Assembly: GCF_035046505.1 (NCBI RefSeq)
Contig: NC_089822.1
Span: 108,393,307-108,457,306 of the forward strand
DNA: 64,000 bases
Direction: 5' to 3'
Source of the DNA: Tiliqua scincoides
Taxonomy: Eukaryota > Chordata > Lepidosauria > Squamata > Scincidae
Below, one piece after another: positions 1-9,789 of this stretch (positions are counted from its first letter, which is position 1; the number at the start of each line of letters is the position of its first letter). The notes beneath the pieces are model-generated. The model saw only the letters and a program-made list of their open reading frames with translations, had not been told where the DNA came from and made no database searches. A program made the translations under genes and the position numbers.

Positions 1-213
1 TAGAAGCAAGTTCCATTGAGCCCCAAAGGACTTGCATCCCAGTTAATGAAGGGCAGGATTTCAGACAAGGGACCTCTTCTGTTAAGCCCATTTATTTCAA
101 CAAAGTTTGCACAGAAGTACCATGGACACTAGTAGTGGCAATGTATATATACAGATTCATTAAAAATTCATTTCTTTGGACTGGAAAGGGTCCAAAGAGT
201 AAATGCTACATTC

Positions 214-458
214 CAGGGGTGACCAAACTTACTTTTAGCATAAGAGCCACATACAATAAACTTCAGATATTTGAGAGCCGCAATATTTAAGAAACAATTA
301 CATTCTTAAATATATTCACTCATCGTAAATAAAATAAATACTCTCATAAAATTTGTTTTAACCCAGTGGACTCAGTTTATAACCAATAAATAATCATAAA
401 GCTTGAGAATTTATTATTTTAAATTTTAAATTGTGATGCAAGAGCCGCATGTGAAATA
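214..458. mobile_element. hAT-type DNA transposon fragment
   Basis: The left end reads CAGGGGTGACCAAACTT, a typical hAT terminal sequence, followed by AT-rich sequence containing the phrase 'ataagagccacat' that recurs near 42.9 kb and 54.3 kb. No matching right terminus was found, so this is a truncated copy. Family assignment is by terminus only. Confidence 0.5.
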
Positions 459-729
459 TTGTATGTTCTATATGTGTGCATATGGAAAGAAGGCAATTTA
501 CATAAAATGCTAAAGTTTTTTGGAGGTTTTGAACATGTGAAAATTTATTACCACCCACCTTAAAATCCAGGCAGTAGACGAAAGCAGATATTTCAGTTAC
601 CTTCACTTCTTACTTTAAGAGCCTTAAGGCGGATTGCTGCTTTGGAAACCAAATACTGAACTTAGACTTTTTGCCACTCCAGCAAGGCAGTTCTGATGCT
701 TCTATGTTCTCTTGAGGTAGATTGCTACA

Positions 730-1010
730 CACCATTTCCTGGGGCAGTCAAGGAGGCCTCCTCAAGGTAAGGGAACATTTGTTTCCTTACCTTGGGGCCA
801 TACTACGGCTGCCTCAGTGCTGGAATGTTGGATAGGACTAGGCCTAGAGGGTTCAATCCAGAGCCAATGCAGTCCTGAGGAAACTAAGGACGAATGTTCC
901 CTTAGCTTGAGGAGGCCTCTGTGACTGCTTCTCCACTGCAGGATGCAGTGTACACCTCCCATTGGCATGGCTGCAGCAGTATTGGAAAGTTGAGTAGGAT
1001 TGGGCCCTTA
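730..1010. repeat. Two partial copies of palindromic MITE family B
   Basis: Two neighbouring fragments (about 730-845 and 860-1008) contain the inverted motif pair 'ctcaaggtaagggaac' / 'gttcccttagcttgagg' and end in 'ttggataggactaggcc' and 'gtaggattgggccc'. They match the family seen complete at 33.97, 37.07, 38.45, 40.34 and 40.66 kb. Confidence 0.6.
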
Positions 1011-1019
1011 ATCAGGTTG

Positions 1020-2510
1020 ACCTGTATCTGGAAGCCCTTTCACCAATACCTCACAGAAAGGAGCTGTCTATTTTCCCCAGTGATGCAGGAATGCTATGCT
1101 AAATGTGCTCAGACACATTGAATCTCTTCTTCACTCTGAGGTTACAAGAACTGAGAACAAAACCAGCCCAGACAGAAACCACATGACTCCAAAATACAGT
1201 ACTACATTCAACAATGGGGTTTCAGTTGACTCTCAACCCCATTTACAACAGCAATCTCTCCAGAGAATTCCTGTCCTACTGCTTTTATTGCAGCTATGCC
1301 TCTCGAAAGATTCCATTTATCTTTGAATATTTTGGTAAATGCAATTTTCTCTAAGATTCTGCCATGCTATTTCTGCTATTTAGTCCTGTGATCATGTAAT
1401 TGCTGCTGTCCACCCTCTGTTCCCTGCTATCCCATGAGGAGAAAAAATCCATAGGACACTTGCAGTCCCCTTTCATAACTTTTCTCTGCCACCATCTGAT
1501 GGTGGCATCATGTAATTGCACCTCTCTCACCTGTCATCTTGTGAACTTACACTTAATCCCCCAATATGAAATTCAACCACAAAAGCCATTTTGTTCCATC
1601 TGACTAATATTAGCAACCTACTCGCTTTAAATTGTTGGGTTGTGGTCCACAAGGAGTCAAGCCACAACTGAAAGGGCTGCATCACCATGACTATTTAAAG
1701 TTTTAAGACACCTACCAAATTTGCACTTTTTTTTTAAATTAGGAAATGAAGTGCACTGGTTACGGATACCCAACCCAGAGGTGGAAAGCCTCTCCAAAAT
1801 ATTTAATAGTACATAATGGGATTAACTGAAGATCACTCAACTTCACACTACTTGCAAGCTCACAAACAGAACAAAATATTTTATTAAACTCTGGGGGATG
1901 GGGGGAGTTTTAAGGAGAACTGTTGTATATAGTTCTGAAAAAGTTCAAGTTCTACATCTCATGTCCGCCTACCACTTCTGAAAAATTGTGCTTGAAGAAC
2001 TGAAAGAGTGATGGAGGTAGAATCAAGTACCTGGATATTTTTCCTCATAGACATTCATCCTCTCCCAGCCCAGGAGGAAAGTCAGGAGTCAAATGTCCTC
2101 CGACTAACCTGGGAAGAGAACTATATAATTCTCCTTACTTCCCACAACTCCACCTACAGGGTCTGAAATACAGATATTGTACATATGGAGACCAAACAAA
2201 ATAGAATTCCTTGCAATGTTTTTACCTGGGGAGGGGGGTGCCTGAGAGGAATAAAGAAACAGAAAACAAACAATATAGTTGTGTGTTGGACAAAGCCTTT
2301 GTACTCTAATGGGTTTGAGAAATATTTGCATCCAATATGGAGCAATCATAATCAGATATGATCATCAAAAAAATAAGTATCTTATTAATTCAATTAGGCT
2401 ATAATAGGAATTACAACACTGTGTATTTTCAAGTAAAATTTATTTACTTGTGCCTAATCTGCAACAGCAGCAGAGCAAATATCAAGACCCTAAAAGAAAA
2501 AAGATATTTC
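1020..2510. other. Intergenic DNA downstream of TIMM29, nothing recognised
   Basis: About 1.5 kb of AT-rich sequence without a convincing reading frame, RNA gene or recognisable repeat. The short open frames on both strands have no family features. Confidence 0.5.
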
Positions 2511-2513
2511 TGC

Positions 2514-2519
2514 TTTATT
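2514..2519 (-). terminator. Probable TIMM29 polyadenylation signal
   Basis: AATAAA on the minus strand lies 43 nt past the TIMM29 stop codon. It is the first canonical hexamer downstream. This is inferred from position only and implies a very short 3' UTR. Confidence 0.45.
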
Positions 2520-2561
2520 CCATTTCCCAGTGTGATGGTGGTTCATAGCCACCAATGCACA

Positions 2562-3686
2562 TTAATGGTGTTGGTGTCCCCAAGTCTCTTTTTCTCCTTC
2601 TTGGATTTGCTCCTCTGTCAGAACAACAAATCTGTACTTCTCATCAAAAAGTTTCTCATTGGTCTCCGAATGCAGATTTTGGAAAGACACTACTCTAAGA
2701 TGCTCGGGCAGATACTGGAACTCCTGCTCATTAATGTCCGAATCCTGCATTTTGGAGTGCAGAACCCACCAACGCCCCCAGAAGCCCACATCCAACACCC
2801 GCTTGGGGAACTGTGTCCAGCGTGGTTTCAGGTGCTTGCAGTGCGCCAAGTAGAGGTCAGCGCCCGCATCAAAAGGAACCTCATAGAGGAGGGAGAAGAA
2901 GACCAGGCTCTGGAAACGCAGCTGACCCTGGTTCCTCAGCTTCAGCAGTTGCTGGACATGCTCTTCAGAGCGTCTGCTGCGGGTCCAAGGTGAGAGGAGG
3001 AGGAGGGTGCCGGAGGCTTCCAGGAGGCTGGCCTCAAAGGACCCTTCGCAGGGGCTGTGTAGGCTGCAGCCCACCGCTCCAGCCAGCAGCGAGAGGTAGA
3101 ACCCGGCTTTCCCTGGCCGTTGCTTGACGCCCAGCGCCACTTCTCTACAGGCTTCCGCGTAGTCGTGCAGCAGGCTCCTCCACCACGATGCTGTGGAAGG
3201 AAGAAACAGAGGTGAGGAGGAGGAAAGGCACTGGGGGGCAGAGACATGCGGTGGATGGGGAGGCAGGTGAGGCAGAGCCTCCCCACCGGGGTCCTTCGAA
3301 AAGCAGCGCTGCGGCCGTGCGAGGCGCACAAGCACTCACAAGCCATGCGCAGAGCACATGGCTTGTGAGTGCTTGTGCGCCTCACACGGCCGCAGCGCTG
3401 CTTTTCGAAGGACTCCGGTGGGGAGGCTCTGCCTCCCCTCATAGAGCTTGTGGGTGCCTCACATGCTGGTAGCACTGCTTTTCGAAGGACTCCAGTGGGG
3501 AGGCTCTGCCTCCCCAGCCTCCCCACCCACCGCACGTCCCTGCTGGGAATCAGGCAGCAAGGTCGGGCGGGAGGGGGCGGTGAGGCCTGTCTCCTCCCCC
3601 CCCCCCTGACCTAGGCGGCCGCTGCGGAGCCGTTCCCAAAGGCGCCGCTTCCCTTCAGCCCGGCCCGAGCTCGGAGGATCCGTCAT
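2562..3686 (-). CDS. TIMM29: Tim29, TIM22 complex subunit of mitochondrial inner membrane
   Basis: Two exons: 3686-3611 (ATG, 25 codons plus 1 nt, donor G|GTCAGG) and 3190-2562 (acceptor CCACAG, stop TAA), giving about 234 residues against about 260 in human. Tim29 is a metazoan component of the TIM22 carrier translocase that links it to the TOM complex. The match to human Tim29 as I remember it runs through exon 2: LLHDYAEAC (human LLRDYAEAC), [43 protein letters not shown], and LHSE-NE-LFDEKY. A hydrophobic stretch near residues 55-70 fits the single inner-membrane segment. The start is the ATG that splices in frame to exon 2; the exon 1 tail RLRSGRL-ASWW resembles human ARLGSWAR. The C-terminus is shorter than human. 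The exon 1 call is an inference from splice phase and is less certain than exon 2. Confidence 0.93.
3271..3433. repeat. Near-perfect inverted repeat in TIMM29 intron
   Basis: Arms 3271-3346 and 3358-3433 are reverse complements over 76 bp with two mismatches, separated by 11 bp. A third, direct copy of the right arm (more diverged) follows at about 3448-3525. The arms are GC-rich and carry the palindromes TTCGAA and CAGCGCTG. The whole lies inside the 420-bp TIMM29 intron, so the pre-mRNA should fold into a long hairpin. Confidence 0.9.
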
Positions 3687-3850
3687 CGCCCGACCTAGGA
3701 AAGACCGGAAATGCACTTGGCCGGACGCAGAAGCACGGCGCACGCACCCTTGGCGGTGACCGGAAGCGGGCAGCCACGAGGGCGCCGTTCTAGAGACAGA
3801 AAGGCTAGAGTCACTCCCGCCCCTCATTTCCGGGTTGACGTATCCTCTCC
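3540..3850 (-). promoter_or_regulatory. CpG-rich TIMM29 promoter and first exon region
   Basis: Dense in CG dinucleotides compared with the surrounding AT-rich DNA and overlapping the first coding exon (ATG at 3686). No TATA box is evident. This is a typical housekeeping-gene start; the exact transcription start cannot be read from sequence. Confidence 0.6.
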
Positions 3851-3916
3851 TGCCTGGAAGGGAATAGGGGCGTCGCTAAAACTGGGCTTTTGCATTGGGT
3901 CGGGAGTGGGCTGGCA

Positions 3917-4195
3917 GCCCCAGCCTATGCATGTCTACTCAGAAGTAAGTCCCATGCTAGTCAATGGGGCTTACTCCCAGGGAAGTGTGGAGAGGATTGC
4001 AGCCTCAGAACCCAATCCTCTGCATGCCTACTCAGAAAGAAAGTCCCATCAGAGTCAATGGGGCTTACTCCCAGGAAAGCATAGATAGGATTGCAGCCTT
4101 AGAACCCAATCCTGTGCATGCCTACTCAGAAGTAAGTCCCATTCTAGTCAATGGGGCTTACTCCCAGGTAAGTGTGGGGAGAATTGCATCCATCT
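3917..4195. repeat. Three tandem copies of palindromic MITE family A
   Basis: Three direct units spaced about 94 bp apart (cccaatcct at 4011 and again at 4105). Each contains 'actcagaagtaagtccca' type sequence, then 'caatggggcttactccca', then 'gtgtggagaggattgcag'. The array lies about 230-510 bp upstream of the TIMM29 start codon. Confidence 0.85.
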
Positions 4196-4199
4196 TAGC

Positions 4200-6240
4200 C
4201 CAGATATGGATAACAGCATCATGCTATGTTGGAGGGCTGTGAGTCGCTCAGTCCTGGCATCCCTTCCTCCACCTGCAATATGGGGATACAGTACTTGTGG
4301 ACCATATTGCAGCACAGCATTTAAGGACTTTTTAAAAATACACCCAGCAAATAACATTTTCCCCACCAAATCAGGCTTGAGCCTTTGCTTCTGCCTCCCA
4401 CTGGTGATGTTCATCTTACTGTGCTTTGGAGAGCAGACCCAACTGTGATCTGCTCTTCACAACGTTGACATGTTTAAGAACTGCTGGATTTCACTATTGT
4501 GAACAGACCATCCTTTTCGAAGTACTGGACAACCTATGAGTCATTTCCTGCCTTTATCAGGGGCAGGGGTGTGTGGAACTGAGACTGTAGCATAGAGAAA
4601 AAGAGCTTGCCCTTCTGGCCCAGCCGCCTTTCCAAAATGAAAAAGGGAAGCTGTGGATGAATAGACCAGCCTCCTGCTCGGGTGCAGTCATATTAGGGTG
4701 ACTTTACATCCCCCTCTTCTGGGTAAGGAAAGTAGCCCTGCAATGGTCCCACAAGGCCCAACAGGGGCTCTGGATTTGGTCTGGCTCAGCACTGGCACTG
4801 GGCCAGCACTAACAGTCACAGGACTGCCTTACAGCAACTGTTTGCAACAGTGTGTACAGGTGGTGAGCTGGTGTGCATTCTGCAGGATTGGGCCCTTAGT
4901 TCAGTAGTACTACCACCACTCTGTTTAACAGCCAATCCTCCAGTTCCAGGGACAGATGAAGTCCTTCAGGCTGCTTCCAGCTGTTGAGGGTTCCCTTCAA
5001 CCTCAAGGACCCATGTCTGAAGACTCTGGTTCATTTCTGAGCAGCTCAGCCAGATTTAGCTGAACGTCCGTTCTTTCATAAAGATAAAACACAGGCATGT
5101 AAAATATATCTGGTTTATTAAATAATAAAGTTATGGTTACACATATCCATACACATCAGAAAGGCATTAGTTATTATCAGATAAGATTTTTAAAAATAAA
5201 CATTTAATATCTTGTATTTAATCTATTATTGTGGGCCACCTTGAGCTTTTGGAAAGCTCATAACTGTTTTAAATAAATAAATAAGCTGCTGCTGTGCTAT
5301 ATCTCCATGGCAAGGGAACTGTTATGTGACCTGAAATGCCCCTGCCCTTTTTAAACACACACACACAAACACACACACCCTAAACTGTGCTCCTCCCACA
5401 CTGCCTGAAACTCAGAAATTCAGTTGTGATGAGAAGTGCAGCGGGGGGGGGGGGATGATTTGCTTCACTTAAACTATTTGTGAAACTGAATCTGTTTTTT
5501 GCTCACACCAGCATGAAGCAGATCCTTCTTCAATTGAGGAAAGAAGACAGTGGCGGCAGACTCAGGGTGAAAGACACCCCAAATCCTCCAGCCGCCTCAG
5601 ACCCCTAGCAATCTCCAGCCAGCCCTGCCCAAGACCTCCTGAGGCAGCATGCCAAATGTTGTCCCCCTACCTGATGTGTGGCAGCCTTCACTCCCACTCT
5701 CCAATATTCTAACTCAGCACTCTCATCCCACCATATTTCCTTTTCCTTGTCCTCCTCTGCCGTTTCCAATCCAGGGAGTAAAAGGAAAAAGGAGCAATGG
5801 AGGCAAGTAGGAGATGGGTGGCCCCCACCAATCTGCTGCCACTTCAGTGGCTTCATGGATGGACCAGCTCTGGTTCTTTCTCAGAATTGAGAGATGGTTA
5901 GTTTGGCAGGCACATTTCTGCCATAAATGGCAAAGGACTACAAAGTTGGATTGCAATTGTAATGGGCAGGGAAAGTGGAAGTTGTCCAAGGGGAGTAGGG
6001 CCTGTTGGATAGCACTCAGTGCACCCCTTCCTGCTCTCTGCTTCATTGATTTACTGGGTCAGCAACTTAATTGGGAGCGGGGGGGGGGGGGGAGAATTGG
6101 TAGATGCATCTGCTACCACTGTTGCAGGCAAAGGTTATCAGGCAGAGAACACAGAGCCTAGCAACCCTTGTTCACAAGCCATTTCCAATTGCTTAGAAAC
6201 AATCAAATGCGACAGCCCACTGAATTGCAAATGTACATGA
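4200..6240. other. Intergenic DNA between TIMM29 and B3GALT2-like gene
   Basis: No gene was recognised. A LINE/SINE-type 3' tail (gggccaccttgagc ending in AAATAAATAAATAA) lies at about 5230-5285. Short CA-rich and poly-G stretches occur near 5355, 5443 and 6080. I looked here for YIPF2, a neighbour of TIMM29 in mammals as I recall, and saw none of it. Confidence 0.45.
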
Positions 6241-6457
6241 ACTAAGTTAAGCAAGGAGTCAAAATACAAACAGTTTATTAAAGATCCCAAAGAAAAAATT
6301 AAACAAGATGGGAAAGGAGGAGGAAATGAGAACTCTCCAAAAGTAAGAAAAAGAGAGATAAGAAAATAATGTTAAAACAGGTTAAAATCATAGCAGACCT
6401 AAGAGCTTTATGGGAAAACAGAAGCAGTACTCTGCACGAACAGTTTGCATTGATGTA

Positions 6458-6463
6458 TTTATT
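6458..6463 (-). terminator. Possible polyadenylation signal of the B3GALT2-like gene
   Basis: AATAAA on the minus strand about 285 nt past the stop. A second AATAAA lies near 6270. Which one is used cannot be told from sequence. Confidence 0.35.
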
Positions 6464-6746
6464 AGTTCAAGTCCAAATTCCTGCACAACATGCCAATTAT
6501 GTGGGAGACACTTTTGAGGCCACAAAGGTGAGCAGGATCATCTGAATTTCCATACCATGATGACAGTCACAGAATGTTCTGGTTTTCCTATCCTTTTTCT
6601 GTTTCTCACCTATTTGTGTGTTGTCAATTTGTCCAATGCCAATGCAGAAGTCTGCATCCTAGTTTAACACCTGTGAATTACCAAATCTTTACCAGCTGCT
6701 CTGCCATTTACATATTGGTGCAGGCCCCAGTCCATCTCACTCAGGT

Positions 6747-7862
6747 TTAGCTGCCGCAAGTCTTATTCTGACCCTGAAAGTCAGGCCAAATTTTCAACAG
6801 TTCTTCAGGCCCATAGTGATGCACAACCACTAACTTCGAGAATCTGCATGTCTCATACTTAATTTTAAAGACATTAAAGAGACCCCAAGGACTGTCTGTC
6901 ACATTAACGCCTAACTCATGCAGACAAATCCCCGTGAAGGAATCTTCCATGTTGATGACCTTGATGGTTTGAGCCACCTGGTAGATCTTCTTGGCCAGAT
7001 CTCCAGAAAGCACATACCCGGGACCTCCGGGGTAGGGTGGGTAGGAGTTATTGGGATACACTTCCTTTGGTACATACCATTTGTATGCCTTGTTGCGTAT
7101 TGGCTTTGTGTTTCTGTAGATATACCCTGTTATGTAGTCTTTCTTGGGGGGAAGATGGGGCTGCAGTAGCTGAAACACCAAATACTTCACATTGAGAAAT
7201 ATGTCACTGTCTGCCTTCATCACATAGGTGGCATTGGGGCAGAATTTGCTTATCCATTCCATGCCCATCAGAGTCTTCAGGGTAAGGTTGTTATAGGTGT
7301 CAAGGAAATCCTGCTGGATAATGTCTCTGTAGAGGACACTCTCCTCTTCCAAAATGTTCTGAAGTAGGGAGCCAAATATTGGATGGACACCAGTCAGAAA
7401 GAGGCGGAGTATAGAGAAACCAGGGATTGAATTCTCATTGCCCCACGTCTGTCGAATGGCGTGCCGTGTAGCAACATCTTTGGGTTCAGTTATCACCAAC
7501 AAGACTAAGAATGGTGTCCTCTTCAGACATTTATTTGGCTCATTGAGACGGAATTGATAATTGCTAGGATAGTCAACCTGTAAGGGATGCCTAGTGGCTG
7601 CTGGTGTTAGAGGCTGTACATCAAGTGGCTTGACCTCTATGCTTTTCTCCACATCAGCTTCCCATTGAAATTCTTGGACATTCTCAAGATCTCTTGGGTT
7701 ATCCAAACTGCTCTGTGGCTTCATGGGCAGTTTCAACAGGAAAGAAAAAGTCTCAGGAGCCTCCATTTCAGTCTTTACAACAAGTAGGACCAAAAAAATG
7801 GAACAGAGGATGTAGAGCATCACAGTGGACAAAGACTGAAGGTGAAACTTTAACATCTTCAT
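6747..7862 (-). CDS. Beta-1,3-galactosyltransferase 2-like, Golgi type II enzyme
   Basis: An uninterrupted 371-residue frame, probably a single coding exon as in the B3GALT1/2/5 group. It belongs to glycosyltransferase family 31, which moves galactose (or GlcNAc) from UDP-sugar in beta-1,3 linkage in the Golgi lumen. A short basic tail precedes a membrane anchor (about 14-29), a stem of roughly 85 residues and the catalytic domain from about 117. Family motifs: RHAIRQTWGNE (133-143), KADSD with the metal-binding DxD-type DSD at 218-220, GYIYR (246-250), KWYVPKEVYP (261-270), YPPYPGGPGYVLSGD (274-288), and MEDSFTGICL (305-314), where B3GALT2 has EDVYVGICL. N-glycosylation sequons occur at 192, 210, 271, 320 and 366. 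It resembles B3GALT2 most but is clearly diverged, so it is probably a paralogue; acceptor specificity is unknown. A likely 5' UTR acceptor (CTCCAAACAG) lies 13 nt upstream of the ATG. Confidence 0.9.
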   Translation of the reverse strand: MKMLKFHLQSLSTVMLYILCSIFLVLLVVKTEMEAPETFSFLLKLPMKPQSSLDNPRDLENVQEFQWEADVEKSIEVKPLDVQPLTPAATRHPLQVDYPSNYQFRLNEPNKCLKRTPFLVLLVITEPKDVATRHAIRQTWGNENSIPGFSILRLFLTGVHPIFGSLLQNILEEESVLYRDIIQQDFLDTYNNLTLKTLMGMEWISKFCPNATYVMKADSDIFLNVKYLVFQLLQPHLPPKKDYITGYIYRNTKPIRNKAYKWYVPKEVYPNNSYPPYPGGPGYVLSGDLAKKIYQVAQTIKVINMEDSFTGICLHELGVNVTDSPWGLFNVFKIKYETCRFSKLVVVHHYGPEELLKIWPDFQGQNKTCGS

Positions 7863-8014
7863 GGTACTTTCAAATCTGTTTGGAGATGTAGGTAGTTTGA
7901 GAGAGAGAATGATACTGGCCTACTCTGTCCTTCCTAAAAAATCTGCAAAAGAGAAGCCAAGTGAAAGTGTGTGTTGTGGGGGAGGAGAATATCCTGCCTT
8001 CCTTTCTTCTGGGG

Positions 8015-8711
8015 CAGCATTTCTCAAACAGTGGTTTGGGACCCACTAGGTGAGTTGTGAGCCAATTTCAGGTGGGTTCCCATTCATTTCAATATTTTAT
8101 TTTTAATATATTAGACCAGGGGTCTCCAAAACCTGGCCCAGGGGCCAGATGCGGCCCATGGCAAGCTTCTATCCAGCCAGAGGCCAGCCTCTTGTCCCCT
8201 GAGAGCCTCTGGCCCACTTGGCTGAACATGACTGGAACTGTGCTCTGGTTGCATATGGAGGGTATTCTAAGGGCCAGAGAGGTTGAATGAATGAGACCAT
8301 TCATTTTTTCACTCATCTAAGTTCCATCTCTAATTTATTTATATAAATTTTATATTTAAAGTTTTTTTTCTGGCCCCCAACACCGTGCCAGATATTTGAT
8401 GCCGCCCTCTGGCCAAAAAGTTTGGAGACCCCTGTATTAGATGATGCTACCAGGTTATGTGACTGTATTTAGGAAAATGTCACAGGCCTGTACTTTTAAT
8501 AAGCTACTATGTACTTTTAATAAGCTACTTTTAACAATGACAGTAAATGGGACTTACTCCTGGGTAAATGTGGGTAGGATTGCAGCCTAGGATTGTTAAA
8601 AATTTTCCTGCTTGATGATGTCACTTCTGGTCATGACATCACTTCTGGTGGGTCCTGACAGATTCTCATTCTAAAAAGTTGGTCCCAGTGCTAAATGTGT
8701 GAGACCCACTG
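8015..8711. mobile_element. hAT MITE with nested second hAT element
   Basis: The ends are CAGCATTTCTCAAAC and a right end in CACTG, a degraded form of the CAGTGGTTCTCAAAC terminus. They are flanked by a perfect 8-bp duplication, ttctgggg, at 8007-8014 and 8712-8719. The interior holds a family A half-unit (taggattgcag) and the 'gatgatgtcacttctgg' segment shared with the copies at 9.4, 17.3, 26.9 and 28.5 kb. It is split by the element at 8117-8434. Confidence 0.9.
8117..8434. mobile_element. hAT MITE (CAGGGGTCTCCAAA termini), nested insertion
   Basis: Starts CAGGGGTCTCCAAA and ends TTTGGAGACCCCTG, with 8-bp flanks tattagac / tattagat (7 of 8). It interrupts the older hAT MITE at a site left intact in the sister copies. 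The same family occurs at 50061-50344. Confidence 0.9.
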
Positions 8712-9204
8712 TTCTGGGGTGATCCAAGCATCACGCACACTACATACTTACTTCAAAACTCAATCCAGCAATTGCTCATACACACATCTAGGAATAGGTC
8801 AAGATCAAAGTTCAAAATCACTTCCAGATCTGCTCATAGTACTTTCCTTCTTGCCCCTGTTATTTGTTCCTGAAAGAAAAAAGATGCACTTTCAGAGACT
8901 CATTAGCTCAGTCTAAGCAAATTATGATCTATTAACACAGACACTTTAACATTAACACAGACCAGCAATAGGAACATATGGTAAACTGCTCTGATCCAGG
9001 GGATGGAGTGGGATATAAATTGAAGCAATTGGTATTCTGATTAGCCACTTTGGTGGCTCCTGTGAGGAAAGAAGAGCAGGATCAAAATTTCTTAAATAAA
9101 CAAATCTCCAATATAAATACATGGGAATAGCGTACTTCCAACCACAACCTTGTGCTACATTCAAGGAACTTAGGACAGACCTCAAAGAGATCAAAGCAAT
9201 CTTG

Positions 9205-9394
9205 GACATAGGAGACGCCAGAGGGAGTCCCCAGGCAGCACATGCTTTGCATGTGCTCTGGTCCCAAGTTGAATCCCTGTGATTCCCAGGTAGGACAGGG
9301 AAAAGCCTGGAGAGCCAGCTTCAACAATTATGAGCTAGATAGACCAATGATCTAGCTCCAACTTAGTCTAAGGCAGATTCCCATGTTCCTAAGG
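9205..9394 (+). mobile_element. tRNA-derived SINE fragment
   Basis: Contains 'agcacatgctttgcatgtg', a B-box-like 'caagttgaatccc', and a CR1-like end 'gagctagatagaccaatgat' ... 'cccatgttcct'. This is the common reptile layout of a tRNA-like head joined to a CR1-type tail. The 5' end is uncertain. Confidence 0.55.
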
Positions 9395-9779
9395 CAGTGA
9401 TTCTCAAACTTAGTGGGTTGGGATCCACTAAGTGGGTCACGAGCCAATTTCAGGTGAGTCCCCATTTATTTCAATATTTAATTTTTATTTATTAGACTTG
9501 ATAGTACCATGGTATGTGACTGCATCTGGGAAAATGTTACAGATCTGTACTTTTAACAGGCTACAATATATATGCTTTTAACAATGCTAAGTAAATGGAA
9601 CTTTCTCCTGGGTAAGTGTGGGTAAGATTGCAGAATTGTTGCAATCCTGGTGGCCTAGAATTTTTCAAAATTTTCCTGCTTGATGATGTCACTTCCGGCC
9701 ATGATATCACTTCTGGTGGGTCCCGAGAGATTTTCATTCTAAAAAGTGGGTCCTGGTGCAACAAATTTGAGAACCAGTG
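9395..9779. mobile_element. hAT MITE, 385 bp, with target duplication
   Basis: Ends CAGTGATTCTCAAAC and GAGAACCAGTG. A perfect 8-bp duplication, tcctaagg, lies at 9387-9394 and 9780-9787. Same family as 8015-8711, and a good reference copy because it is not interrupted. Confidence 0.93.
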
Positions 9780-9789
9780 TCCTAAGGAT

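Noticed and set aside
2358-2993. 211-codon plus-strand open frame
   Set aside because: It lies opposite TIMM29 exon 2 and has no family features, so it is a shadow frame.
3690-6700. YIPF2 as a divergent partner of the TIMM29 promoter
   Set aside because: No exon resembling YIPF2 (for example the FWTFSYYQSFFDVDT region) was found on either strand.
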